Of a stretch of 64,000 nt of DNA, positions 8,218 through 17,266 are shown piece after piece. Both the position numbers and the translations under genes were made by a program. Within the stretch, counting starts at the first letter, position 1. Each line of letters begins with the position of its first letter. The notes beneath the pieces were generated by a model. It was not told the DNA's origin. It saw only the letters and a program-made list of their open reading frames with translations, and ran no database searches. Origin of the DNA: Rummeliibacillus sp963792445 (GTDB lineage: Bacteria; Bacillota; Bacilli; Bacillales_A; Planococcaceae); assembly GCA_963792445.1 (NCBI GenBank), contig CAWBWO010000016.1, positions 248,001-312,000 of the forward strand. The letters are read 5' to 3'.

Positions 8218-9777
8218 TTATTGATGTCCTTGAGAGAACCACTCTGCTACATTCCATACTTTTGTAACAAGACCATCATAGAATTCGGGTTCGTGGCTGA
8301 CTAATACGATGGTGCCTTTGTATTCTTTCATCGCACGTTTTAATTCGTCTTTTGCATCGATATCCAAGTGGTTTGTCGGTTCATCGAATAGCATCCAGTT
8401 ACTTTCTTCCAGCATTAATTTACATAAACGAACTTTTGCTTGTTCTCCACCACTTAGTTGATTTAGTGGGCGGGAGATATGTTCATTTTTTAATCCGGTT
8501 TTGGCAAGTAAGGCACGGACCGTTCCTTGTTCTAATGAAGGGAAGGCATTCCATACATCCTCGATTGGTGTAATATTACCCGCTTTTACTTCTTGTTCGA
8601 AATAAGAAGGGAATAAGAAATCTCCGCGTTCCACTTTACCGCCTAGTGCAGGAATTTTGCCTAACATTGTTTTTAATAACGTAGATTTACCAACACCATT
8701 CATCCCAACAAGGGCAATTTTTTCCCCACGTTCAATTTGGAAAGTAAGTGGTGGAAGCAATGGTTTGTCCTTGTCATAACCAATCAGTAAGTTTTCAGCT
8801 TCCACTACATAGCGACTTGAGCTACGAGATTCTTTGAATGAGAATTGTGGTTTTGCAGCTGTTTCTGGGCGGTCAATACGTTCCATTCGATCCAATTGTT
8901 TTTGACGAGACTTGGCACGACCAGTTGTAGAGAAACGTGCTTTGTTTTTAGCGATAAATGTTTCTTGTTTTTTAATAAAGTCCTGTTGTTTTTCATACGC
9001 ATCAATATGTTGACGTTTATTGATTTCTGCAAGTTCAAGGAATTTCTCGTAAGTTGCAGTATAGCGTGTTAGTTTTGAAAATTCTAAGTGGAAAATAACA
9101 TCCACTATACCGTTCATAAATTCAGTATCATGTGAGATTAAAAGATACGCATGTGGATAATCTTTTAAATAAGTGCTTAACCAAGTAACATGTTCTTCAT
9201 CTAAATAGTTAGTTGGTTCGTCTAATAGCAAGACTTTTGGCTTTTCTAAAAGAAGCTTTGCTAACAATAGTTTTGTTCGTTGACCACCAGAAAGGGCAGT
9301 AACGTCACGGTCTAAACCAATAGCATCAAGACCTAGGCCACGTGCAACTTCTTCGATTTTCATATCTAATGTATAGAAGTCACCAGCATCTAAGGCATCT
9401 TGAATAGCGGCCATTTGTTCTAATAGGACTTCTAATTCTTCAGGTGTCGCATCAGCCATCTTCGTTGTGATTTCGTTTAATTCTTCTTCTTTTTTATATA
9501 GAGGTAAGAAGGCATCGCGTAATGTATCACGCATAGTTCTACCTGGTGTTAGTACAGCATGTTGATCTAAATAACCGTAGTGTGTGCCAGGAAGCCATTC
9601 AACACGACCAGCATCATGGATTAACTCGCCTGTTAGAATATGCATTAATGTAGATTTACCAACGCCATTTGCGCCAACAAGACCCACATGTTCTCCTTCT
9701 ACAATTCGAAAAGATACATCTTTAAAAAGGGTACGATCGCCAAAGCTATGGCCTAATTTTTCAACAGTTAATATCAT
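8218..9777 (-). CDS. yfmM: ABC-F family ATPase, YfmM type
   Basis: A 519-residue soluble protein with two ABC domains and no membrane segment. Domain 1 has Walker A GANGVGKST, signature LSGGQRTK and Walker B VLLLDEPTNYLDEEH; domain 2 has GMNGVGKST, LSGGEQAK and LFDEPTNHLD. The charged linker (about 245-320) includes RAKSRQKQLDRM. Length and sequence match Bacillus YfmM closely. ABC-F proteins act on the ribosome E site, and several relieve stalled or antibiotic-blocked translation. I chose the ATG at 9777; GGAGG lies 12 nt upstream, a long spacing. The frame is open upstream to a TTG at 9867, but that stretch is low-complexity and holds a separate 12-codon leader ORF. Confidence 0.87.
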   Translation of the reverse strand: MILTVEKLGHSFGDRTLFKDVSFRIVEGEHVGLVGANGVGKSTLMHILTGELIHDAGRVEWLPGTHYGYLDQHAVLTPGRTMRDTLRDAFLPLYKKEEELNEITTKMADATPEELEVLLEQMAAIQDALDAGDFYTLDMKIEEVARGLGLDAIGLDRDVTALSGGQRTKLLLAKLLLEKPKVLLLDEPTNYLDEEHVTWLSTYLKDYPHAYLLISHDTEFMNGIVDVIFHLEFSKLTRYTATYEKFLELAEINKRQHIDAYEKQQDFIKKQETFIAKNKARFSTTGRAKSRQKQLDRMERIDRPETAAKPQFSFKESRSSSRYVVEAENLLIGYDKDKPLLPPLTFQIERGEKIALVGMNGVGKSTLLKTMLGKIPALGGKVERGDFLFPSYFEQEVKAGNITPIEDVWNAFPSLEQGTVRALLAKTGLKNEHISRPLNQLSGGEQAKVRLCKLMLEESNWMLFDEPTNHLDIDAKDELKRAMKEYKGTIVLVSHEPEFYDGLVTKVWNVAEWFSQGHQ

Positions 9778-9782
9778 TTGTT

Positions 9783-9842
9783 TTATAGTCCTCCGTATCC
9801 ATACCCCAATTTTGGGGGCATGGGTAGTGTGATTTTTGGTAT
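9783..9842 (-). promoter_or_regulatory. Leader of the YfmM gene: 12-codon ORF and two exclusive hairpins
   Basis: On the minus strand an ATG at 9821 opens MPPKLGYGYGGL and stops at 9783-9785, 5 nt before the ABC-F start, so its last codons run through the GGAGG ribosome site. The ATG lies in the arm of a hairpin (CATGCCCC with GGGGTATG); the right arm can instead pair with an upstream CCATACC at about 9836-9842. The small ORF has no ribosome site of its own, so its translation is uncertain. Confidence 0.35.
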
Positions 9843-9985
9843 GGTTGGTGAGTGTTTTCTGAGTCAAAGATTATTAAAATATATTTTTATTTTATCCAGC
9901 ATTAAATGGTACATAACCCTGAAATAAGATTTGGGAAAAGTGAAGGGGAAGAACCCCAGATGGAAGTTTAAATATAATTCACAGC

Positions 9986-10010
9986 AAAAAACGCCTCTAT
10001 TTAGCAGGCG
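9986..10010 (-). terminator. Short intrinsic terminator
   Basis: On the minus strand CGCCT and AGGCG (10006-10010 with 9992-9996) enclose a 9-nt loop and are followed by six T residues, just past the stop of the SE1832-like gene. Confidence 0.7.
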
Positions 10011-10012
10011 CT

Positions 10013-10204
10013 TTAGTCTTTATAAGACTCTAATTGTTTATTTAGTTCAGCCAGTTGTTTTTCCATATCTGATAGACGTTGTTCTGCTTTTTCAATTAGT
10101 TCTGGATAGCCATTGGATTCTAGTTTTTCAATATCACCTTGTTGGCGGATATAGTCACTTTTAAGTTCCACTATTTGATATAGTAATTCGTCTTTTGTTG
10201 GCAT
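10013..10204 (-). CDS. SE1832-like small coiled-coil protein
   Basis: A 63-residue, highly charged protein predicted to be one long coiled coil: ELLYQIVELKSDYIRQQGDI, then EKLESNGYPELIEKAEQRL, then a final DMEKQLAELNKQLESYKD helix. The LKSDYIRQQGDIEKLES segment matches small Firmicute proteins carrying the SE1832 name; their function is unknown. The start is an ATG 7 nt after AAAGGAG. It is followed by its own terminator and lies in tandem behind the PseG/SpsG-like gene with a 48-bp gap, so the two might share a transcript. Confidence 0.75.
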   Translation of the reverse strand: MPTKDELLYQIVELKSDYIRQQGDIEKLESNGYPELIEKAEQRLSDMEKQLAELNKQLESYKD

Positions 10205-10252
10205 GTTGAAACTCCTTTATTCTTCAGGACTGATTTTGTTCTATCTTTTTTG

Positions 10253-11329
10253 TTATTGTATCATATCGGTCGTTTTCTTGGTTTGTTCTTCTATTAAAAA
10301 AGCTGTGGATTTTGAATGGCTTGTGAAGAAGCTTTTTAATAGTGACTGAATATACTGGTTATTTCTGTTTAAATCAATATTTAGTTGCTTACGTACAGCG
10401 TGTTCGACTCTTGCTTCGTGTAGGAGAAACTCCATGACAGCATTTTGCAAAAGAGATTGTTTTAACTTTTTACCCAATCCTAGATTGATGAATCCGTTAG
10501 CTTCAGAAGGGAAAATATGTTGCATTTCAATTTCATCTTGGCAAACTACGATACATGGAATGCCAATCGTCGCAACTTTATAAGGTGTATATTTTGCGCC
10601 ACAAATTACAATATCTGCCTCACCTAATAACTCATAGAGGGCATTGTCCTTTTGTATGATTTTAATGTTTTTTCGGCTGAGTGCCATTAATTTTAGTTCA
10701 TCTACATCATGTGCATAACTGGATTGTACGATAACTGAGATTTTAATGGGGATTTGCAATTGTAATAAATGGCGTAAAATACGGTAACTTGTATTATCCG
10801 GATCCATTCCCTCAATCGATACAACGATATGCGGCTTATCAGATGAAGAATCTGATTTTTTCTGTATAGCTTGTAATTGTTTTGGTACGACATAAGAAGA
10901 AGGACCAACCAAATAATGTGGCAATAGTTTTTCGCGTTTTTCTTGATACAATGTGTGGAATACGCAATCTGCCGCTGACCCACCTTCCCCAAAATCATCA
11001 AAATGGAGAACGGTAGGAATAAATGTTTTTATTTGATCAATTAAAGGTAATTCAGTACTCCCTGCATCATGGATGAGTAAACTAGGTGATAATTTGGTAA
11101 GCTCTGAAATTAATTGCTTGTCATTTTTATAGACAATCGGGTTGAAGCCCTTATTAATTAAATATTCAACTGCTCGATCGTCGTCTTTTACCAAAACTTG
11201 AGTATGTTGTCGATCGAACATGGCAGAAAGCGTAACGATTCTTTCAATAGGGTAAAGATTATGGCAAGGAGTCACTGCTCCAATAAAAACGGTCTTTTTG
11301 GTTATTTCCTCAGTTCGTTGATATTTCAT
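10253..11329 (-). CDS. PseG/SpsG-like protein (nucleotide-sugar hydrolase or glycosyltransferase fold)
   Basis: A 358-residue protein with a two-lobed GT-B-like appearance. The N-terminal half contains LLIHDAGSTELPLIDQIKTF and VLHFDDFGEGGSAADCVFHT, which resemble the D-x-Y/D-D-x-x motifs of PseG and SpsG proteins that act on UDP-sugars in flagellin glycan or spore-coat polysaccharide synthesis. The C-terminal half has IVVSIEGMDPDNTSYRILRH and a late sugar-nucleotide-type block, ADIVICGAKYTPYKVATIGI. No neighbouring polysaccharide genes occur in the window, so the pathway cannot be named. The start is an ATG 7 nt after GGAG. The fold assignment is by eye; treat the substrate as unknown. Confidence 0.55.
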   Translation of the reverse strand: MKYQRTEEITKKTVFIGAVTPCHNLYPIERIVTLSAMFDRQHTQVLVKDDDRAVEYLINKGFNPIVYKNDKQLISELTKLSPSLLIHDAGSTELPLIDQIKTFIPTVLHFDDFGEGGSAADCVFHTLYQEKREKLLPHYLVGPSSYVVPKQLQAIQKKSDSSSDKPHIVVSIEGMDPDNTSYRILRHLLQLQIPIKISVIVQSSYAHDVDELKLMALSRKNIKIIQKDNALYELLGEADIVICGAKYTPYKVATIGIPCIVVCQDEIEMQHIFPSEANGFINLGLGKKLKQSLLQNAVMEFLLHEARVEHAVRKQLNIDLNRNNQYIQSLLKSFFTSHSKSTAFLIEEQTKKTTDMIQ

Positions 11330-11580
11330 AACACATCTCCATCCTTTCCACTGCTCTTTTCAATTTATGGGATGAAGTAGTGTAATATGTATAAAATTAT
11401 AGATTATGAGTTTTCTTTGTGATTAATTATTAGATTAGAGTATCAATTTCAAATTTGCGATCCGCTGTTTTCTGTTTCCGTCTAAAGACTGAATTATTGT
11501 GATTTTAAGCATTGCACCATATGAAAGCTATTTGCATTTGTTACAATAACATTAGCAATTTTGAATTGGAGGTACACCTA

Positions 11581-12144
11581 ATGAAAATCTTACTTGTTGA
11601 TGGCACCATTATTGGGCGAAAAACAGGTGCTATTTTAGAGCAAGTTGAACAATATATAAAAGAATTTGATGCCAACTTAGAAATTTCCCAGCTCCATCTT
11701 GCTGATTTTGATCACCAATTTGTAGATGGTCGTCCATTCGATCAATACAATGATGATATGAAAAAATTAGTAAAAACATTAGAAGAAGCGGATGGATATA
11801 TTTTGGCAACGCCTATTTTCCAAGGTTCTATCCCAGGTGTTCTTAAGAATACATTTGATTTCCTTCATCCAAAAGCTTTGAGATATAAACCGATTTCAAT
11901 CGTAGCGAATGGTGGTACATATCAACACCATTTAGTCGTGGAAAATCAATTGAAGCCAATCCTTGATTATTTCCGTGCGCTAGTAACGCCAAACTATGTT
12001 TATACACATGCTGGTCATTTTGATAAAGACAATAAAATTATCGATGAAGATGTACATGAACGTCTTCGCGAAATGGCACGTGTCTTCGTTAAATATTGCG
12101 AACTAAGCAAAGACTTACCTAAAGAAACAATTGATCAACATTAA
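11581..12144 (+). CDS. NAD(P)H-dependent FMN reductase (flavodoxin-like fold)
   Basis: A 187-residue single-domain protein. It begins with the strand-loop MKILLVDGTIIGRKTGAI that binds FMN phosphate, followed by the ADGYILATPIFQGSIPGVLK segment, a hallmark of the NADPH-dependent FMN reductase/azoreductase family, then KNTFDFL and a VANGGTYQHH loop. Members reduce flavins, quinones, chromate or azo compounds in the cytoplasm; the substrate here is open. The ATG at 11581 is 8 nt after GGAGG (11568-11572); an in-frame start 23 codons upstream lacks a ribosome site. Monocistronic, followed by a strong terminator. Confidence 0.82.
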   Translation: MKILLVDGTIIGRKTGAILEQVEQYIKEFDANLEISQLHLADFDHQFVDGRPFDQYNDDMKKLVKTLEEADGYILATPIFQGSIPGVLKNTFDFLHPKALRYKPISIVANGGTYQHHLVVENQLKPILDYFRALVTPNYVYTHAGHFDKDNKIIDEDVHERLREMARVFVKYCELSKDLPKETIDQH

Positions 12145-12154
12145 TTCGATTGCA

Positions 12155-12185
12155 AAAGGCTGCTCAATTTTTGAGCAGCCTTTTT
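12155..12185 (+). terminator. Intrinsic terminator after the FMN reductase gene
   Basis: A perfect 12-bp stem (AAAGGCTGCTCA, 12155-12166 with 12172-12183) around a 5-nt loop, ending in a T-run. Confidence 0.92.
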
Positions 12186-12214
12186 GTTAGCTCAATGGTA
12201 GAGTTATAAGCCTA

Positions 12215-12243
12215 TTTTCAAAAAATTCAATATATGTTATAAT
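12215..12243 (+). promoter_or_regulatory. SigA-type promoter of the ABC-F leader
   Basis: A -35-like TTTTCA (12215-12220) lies 17 bp before a perfect -10 TATAAT (12238-12243), upstream of the 45-codon leader ORF. Confidence 0.6.
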
Positions 12244-12276
12244 TCAAATAATTATATTTGATCGGAGGTGAAAAGA

Positions 12277-12414
12277 ATGAAGAATTCAGCTATGAAGACA
12301 GGTGCAAATTTAGATACAGCTATGTATTTTGCACGTGTCATTACTTTTGATTTTGCTAACAACGGGATAGGTATGCCCAAATTTCGCGCAAATCAAATAA
12401 AAACACGTAGCTGA
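12277..12414 (+). CDS. 45-codon leader peptide upstream of an ABC-F gene
   Basis: A small ORF with a strong ribosome site (GGAGG at 12264-12268, 8-nt spacing). It encodes 45 residues beginning MKNSAMKTGANLDTAMYFAR, with VITFDFANNGIGMPKF in the middle and KTRS at the end. It lies between a SigA-type promoter and an intrinsic terminator that precedes a ribosome-protection-type ABC-F gene. In known inducible ABC-F and erm genes, drug-stalled ribosomes on such a leader change RNA folding and let transcription or translation proceed. I infer the same role here; I do not recognise the peptide sequence, and no homologue search was possible. Confidence 0.65.
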   Translation: MKNSAMKTGANLDTAMYFARVITFDFANNGIGMPKFRANQIKTRS

Positions 12415-12442
12415 TTAACCATTCTTTTCACAAAAATTGACT

Positions 12443-12479
12443 GAAAAGACTGCTCGTTAATGAGTGGTCTTTTCTTTTT
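12443..12479 (+). terminator. Intrinsic terminator / attenuator in the ABC-F leader
   Basis: A 13-bp stem with two G-U pairs (GAAAAGACTGCTC at 12443-12455 with 12462-12474), a 6-nt loop and a TTTTT tract. It begins 29 nt after the leader ORF stop and ends 40 nt before the ABC-F start, so it must be read through for the ABC-F gene to be transcribed from the upstream promoter. Confidence 0.85.
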
Positions 12480-12518
12480 GCTTTTATGGATGATCGCTAC
12501 GCAAATGGAGTGAATCAA

Positions 12519-14310
12519 ATGTATATAAAAGCTGAAAACATCACCAAATCATATGGTGGTCAAATAATATTTGAAAATTTAACCAGTTGATATAAAAGCA
12601 ACAGAGCATGTAGCGATTGTCGGAAATAATGGTTGCGGTAAAACAACATTATTACAACTATTAGCTGGTGTTGAAACACTAGATGCCGGAAGAATTATCA
12701 AAAAGAAAAATAGTACCATTGGTTATTTGCATCAAATTCCTTTTTATCCTGAATTCACAGTGAAAGAGGTTCTATTGGAGGCATTCTCTGATTTGTTGAC
12801 TATTCAGCAGAAAATGGCTGAACTTGAGCAACAAATGTCTTTCGAAGAAGATTTAGAAAAAATATTATCGGAATATGGTCGATTACAAGAGCAATTTATG
12901 CAACTTGATGGATATGAAATCGATTCAAAAATAGCAAGTGTTGCAAATGGCTTAGGGATTCATACACTTCTAGATCAATTATTTATTGATTTAAGTGGTG
13001 GTGAAAAGACAAAAGTCATGTTGGGGCAAATCTTGCTAAAAAATCCTTCTATTTTATTACTAGATGAACCGACTAATCACTTGGATTTACAAGCAATTGA
13101 ATGGCTAGAAGAATACGTACGGGCTTTTCCTGGTACAGTTATTGTCGTCTCACATGACCGACAATTCATGAATAATGTTGTACAAAAAGTGATTGAATTA
13201 GAAGACGGAGAAGCTTGTACTTTCATTGGAAACTATGATGCATATGTGAAAGGCAAAGAAGAAAAGATTGAACAAGAATTTGCCCAATATGAGGAGCAAC
13301 AAAAGAAAATTAAAAAAATGAAAGAAGCAATCAAACGTTTAAGACAGTGGGCAAATGAAGCCACTCCTCCTAACCCGGATTTATTTAAAAAGGCGAAAAG
13401 TATGGAAAAAGCATTAGAACGGATTGAATTAGTGAAGAGACCAAAAATCGAAAAGAAAATGAACTTACACTTAGAAGCATCCGAGCGTAGCGGCAAGGAA
13501 GTGATTACAATTGAAAATGTCACGAAGTCATTTAAAACACCTCTATTTAAAAACGTAAACTTTTCTGTTTTTTGGCAAGATCGTCTAGCAATTGTTGGTG
13601 AAAATGGGACGGGAAAATCCACTTTGCTGAAAATGATACTTGGTAGTGTCAAACCAGATGAAGGGCAATGTATTATTGGGAGCAATGTAAAAATCGGTTA
13701 TCTTGCTCAACAGTTTGAAACAGTAAATGATCAACTCAGATTAATCGATGCTTTTCGTGAAAATATTTCGATGACAGAGGATGAGGCAAGGCATGTACTC
13801 GCCCAATTTTTATTTTATGGCTATGATGTTTTCAAAAAAGTAAGTGATTTGAGTGGTGGAGAGAAGATGCGATTACGCCTTGCACAGTTAATGCAACAGG
13901 ATATAAATCTTCTTATTTTAGACGAACCAACAAACCATTTAGATATTGAGTCGAGAGAGGTTTTAGAAGAAAATCTTCAACATTTTGCTGGAACAATTAT
14001 TGCAGTTAGTCATGACCGCTATTTTCTGCAAAAAATATTCACTAAAATTGCGTGGATTGAGCAGCAAACAGTGACAATACATCACGGAGATTATTTATGG
14101 GCAAAGGAAAAACAACAGGCAAAAATTGACGCTATCTCTATTAAAGAAAAAGTTGTGAACTCCCCTAAACAGTCTAAGCAACAGACTTTGATACAACAAA
14201 TCGAAAAAATTGAAAAGAGAATGCAACAACCACAAATTTCAGAGCAAGAATATGAAAACCTTCAAAAAAATTTAGATCAACTATATGAAGAATGGATAGC
14301 GGAGTCTTAA
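12519..14310 (+). pseudogene. ABC-F ribosomal-protection-type ATPase, frameshifted near the start
   Basis: The first 24 codons from the ATG at 12519 (MYIKAENITKSYGGQIIFEN) run into a TGA. Dropping one C at 12583-12584 restores LTVDIKATEHVAIVGNNGCG and joins the rest, giving about 596 residues. Domain 1 has Walker A GNNGCGKTT, LSGGEKTK and LLLDEPTNHLDLQ; domain 2 has GENGTGKST, LSGGEKMR and LILDEPTNHLDIES; both fit an intact enzyme. The linker is rich in Glu and Lys, and the C-terminus is coiled coil, as in antibiotic-resistance ABC-F proteins. With the leader ORF and attenuator it looks like an inducible drug-resistance gene. Whether the extra C is real or a sequencing error cannot be told; no in-frame ATG, GTG or TTG precedes codon 12727 in the main frame. 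Confidence 0.8.
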
Positions 14311-14334
14311 TATTTCTTAATATGTTTATTAAAT

Positions 14335-14366
14335 AACCTCGACTTAAGTACGCGTCGAGGTTGTTT
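14335..14366 (+). terminator. Intrinsic terminator after the second ABC-F gene
   Basis: A 9-bp stem AACCTCGAC / GTCGAGGTT (14335-14343 with 14354-14362) followed by TGTTTGTT. Confidence 0.75.
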
Positions 14367-14435
14367 GTTAATATAACATTTTTCAATCCAATCCTTATTT
14401 CCGTTATAATAGTAGACATTGAGAGGAGCGGAATT

Positions 14436-16616
14436 ATGTCAAAATCTTTAGTTTTAGCTGAAAAGCCTTCCGTAGCACGAGACATTGCTCGCGTATTAGG
14501 ATGCCAAAAGAAAGGAAATGGCTTTTTAGAAGGCACGCAATATATCGTGACATGGGCACTCGGCCACTTAGTCACACATGCAGATCCAGAACAATACGAT
14601 AACAAATATAAAGAATGGAAAATGGAAGATCTTCCGATTATTCCTGACCCATTTAAATTGGTTCCGATTCGTCAAACAACAAAGCAGTTCAACGCAGTGA
14701 AGTCACAACTAGCACGCCAAGATGTCAATCAAGTCATTATCGCAACTGATGCTGGGCGTGAAGGGGAGCTTGTAGCACGCTGGATTTTAGTAAAAGCAAA
14801 ATGTCATAAGCCAATTAAACGTTTGTGGATATCTTCTGTCACAGATAAGGCAATTAAAGACGGATTTGCACATTTAAAGGATGGACGATCTTATAACAAT
14901 TTATATGAAGCGGCTGTTGCTCGTGCGGAAGCTGACTGGGTTGTGGGGATTAATGCCACTCGTGCCTTAACGGTAAAATACAATGCGCAGTTATCAACAG
15001 GTCGTGTACAAACGCCAACACTAGCGATGATTGCAGAACGTGAAGAACAAATTAAAAATTTTAAACCAAAAGCTTATTACGGTCTTCATGCAATTGCAAA
15101 TGATGCAACATTTACATGGTATGAAAAAGGTACAAACCAAACCCAATCGTTCAACAAAGAGAAAATAGAACAATTACTAAAAAAATTAGACAATGTTCAT
15201 GAGGCTAGTGTGCAAGATGTACAAACAGTTCCTAAAAAAACATTTGCACCAACTTTATTTGATTTAACCGAGTTACAAAAAGAAGCACATAAAAGATGGG
15301 GATGGTCAGCAAAAGAAACGCTATCCACATTACAAAATTTATATGAACATCATAAAATCGTAACTTATCCACGGACAGATTCTAAACACTTAACATCTGA
15401 TATGGTGGATACGTTAGCAGACCGTATTAAAGCATCGGCAGTTGGGGATAACCGTGCTGCAGCCAATACACTTTTACGAAATAAACAAGTAAAGCCGCAA
15501 AAAGGCGTTGTGGATAACGCAAAAGTTTCAGATCACCATGCCATTATCCCGACAGAAGAGCCAGCGATTTTGCCAAATCTATCGGATAAAGAGAAAAGAC
15601 TATACGACTTAATCGCTAAACGCTTCTTGGCTGTATTCTTTGGACCTTATCAATACGACCAAACAACCGTCACAATTGAAGCGGGTGGGGAGATCTTTAA
15701 AGTAAAAGGAAATACAGTTCGTGATGAAGGATGGAAGAAAGTTTATCACCAAGATGATGAGGAATCCGCTAGCAAGTCTCTACCCCCATTTAAAAAAGGT
15801 GAGCCCATAAAACTTCGAGCGATTGCTATCACTCATGGCGAAACAAAACCACCAGCTCGTTTCAATGAAGGGACACTTCTTGCAGCAATGGAAAATCCTA
15901 CCCAATTTATGAGTGGGGAATCAAAAGAGCTCATCCAAACTTTGCATGAAACAGGTGGCATCGGTACGGTTGCAACACGCGCAGATATTATAGAAAAACT
16001 ATTTAAGTCATTTGTTATCGAGAAAAAAGGCAAAGACTTATACACAACATCAAAAGGTCGCCAGTTGCTAGATCTTGCACCTGTTGATTTAAAATCACCA
16101 GCATTAACAGCAGAATGGGAAAAAGAATTGACAAAAATTGCGAAAGGTACAGCTAAGAAATCTGATTTTATTAATCATATGATTAGTTTTACTAAAAAAG
16201 CTGTACAAGACATTAAAGCAAATGATAAAAAATTCAAACACGATAATGTTTCTGGAAAACAATGCCCTGACTGTGGAAAACTTTTACTTGAAGTGAATGG
16301 TAAACGCGGCAAAATGCTTGTTTGTCAGGACCGTACTTGTGGATATAAGAAAAAAGTATCCACATTAACCAATGCACGCTGTCCTGTTTGCCATAAAAAA
16401 CTTGAGTTACGTGGTGAGGGAGAGGGAAGGATCTTTGTATGTTCATGCGGACATCGAGAAAAACTATCTGCCTTTGAAAAACGTAAAAAAGTAGCGGGTA
16501 ATACAAAAGTGTCAAAACGTGATGTTCAAAAATATATGAAAAAACAAGAAGAGCCAGCAAATAACGCAATGGCAGAAGCATTACAAAAGTTATTTGGAAA
16601 TAAAGGATCGGAGTAA
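14436..16616 (+). CDS. topB: DNA topoisomerase III
   Basis: A 726-residue type IA topoisomerase, the length of Bacillus TopB. The TOPRIM domain is at the N-terminus (LVLAEKPSVARDIARVLG, then IIATDAGREGELVARWI with the acidic triad). The catalytic Tyr is Y311 in TYPRTDSKHL. The gate region includes TEEPAILPNLSDKEKRLYDL. The C-terminus has two zinc-ribbon-like clusters (CPDCGKLLLEVNGKRGKMLV with a later CQDRTCGYKK, and CPVCHKKLELRG with CSCG). The enzyme decatenates replication and recombination intermediates by single-strand passage. The start is an ATG 7 nt after AGGAG (14424-14428); the longer frame from 14361 is unlikely. It has its own probable -10 (TATAAT at about 14405). Confidence 0.95.
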   Translation: MSKSLVLAEKPSVARDIARVLGCQKKGNGFLEGTQYIVTWALGHLVTHADPEQYDNKYKEWKMEDLPIIPDPFKLVPIRQTTKQFNAVKSQLARQDVNQVIIATDAGREGELVARWILVKAKCHKPIKRLWISSVTDKAIKDGFAHLKDGRSYNNLYEAAVARAEADWVVGINATRALTVKYNAQLSTGRVQTPTLAMIAEREEQIKNFKPKAYYGLHAIANDATFTWYEKGTNQTQSFNKEKIEQLLKKLDNVHEASVQDVQTVPKKTFAPTLFDLTELQKEAHKRWGWSAKETLSTLQNLYEHHKIVTYPRTDSKHLTSDMVDTLADRIKASAVGDNRAAANTLLRNKQVKPQKGVVDNAKVSDHHAIIPTEEPAILPNLSDKEKRLYDLIAKRFLAVFFGPYQYDQTTVTIEAGGEIFKVKGNTVRDEGWKKVYHQDDEESASKSLPPFKKGEPIKLRAIAITHGETKPPARFNEGTLLAAMENPTQFMSGESKELIQTLHETGGIGTVATRADIIEKLFKSFVIEKKGKDLYTTSKGRQLLDLAPVDLKSPALTAEWEKELTKIAKGTAKKSDFINHMISFTKKAVQDIKANDKKFKHDNVSGKQCPDCGKLLLEVNGKRGKMLVCQDRTCGYKKKVSTLTNARCPVCHKKLELRGEGEGRIFVCSCGHREKLSAFEKRKKVAGNTKVSKRDVQKYMKKQEEPANNAMAEALQKLFGNKGSE

Positions 16617-16747
16617 CAGTTCAATTGCTAATATAGTAAATTTTTCCTAATGAATAGTTATAACTAAATTTGAGAAATTATACATTTCTAATTCTCAAAT
16701 ATTGGTGCTACTATAGTTTTAACTATTTTAGGGAAGAGGTGGTTGAC

Positions 16748-17249
16748 ATGAATATTACTTCTCTTGTAAGTAATCGCTTTACAGAAACGGAACATCGAAA
16801 GAGAGTGCTTCGTCAAAAAACGGCAGATGCTACTTATCGTAAGAATGCTCAATACTTTAAACCAAAAATGAATCCAGCACTTGAAAGTCTAGTGGATTTA
16901 TTGACAGGGAAAAAAGAGCAAGAACTTAAACCTGAAGTACAATCCGTCAATTCGCGATTTACAGCAAATGCAAAAACACGATGATCAAGTAGATCAAACG
17001 ATACAGGATGTTTCAACAACAAGGAGCACAATTCAAGGTCAATCATCTCAAATACCTGATTCTCGCAAAATGACAAGAACTTATCAAAAGGAAATTCGTA
17101 CAGATGTTGCAAATTCATCTGAAATGACAGTTGAAGAAAAAGTGAAACATCGCCTGTTTGATAAAGCAATATCTCATTACGCTTTCCATGTGCAAATAGC
17201 AAAGCAAGGATTTCAACTTGCACAACCAACTATTTATCTTTCTATCTAG
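16748..17249 (+). pseudogene. Hypothetical protein split into two overlapping frames
   Basis: I do not recognise this protein. Frame one starts at the ATG at 16748 behind AGGTGG and encodes 78 residues (MNITSLVSNRFTETEHRKRV and onward) to a stop at 16982-16984. Frame two opens at 16968, overlapping by 17 nt, and encodes 93 residues ending HYAFHVQIAKQGFQLAQPTI plus YLSI. Frame two has no ribosome site, and the step between frames is that expected from one extra A in the AAAAA run at 16974-16978, so one soluble, charged protein of about 168 residues is likely. Translational coupling of two genes is the alternative. It lies between topB and the ybaK gene, which also carries a one-base insertion. 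Confidence 0.55.
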
Positions 17250-17266
17250 AGGAAGTGCTCCTATAA

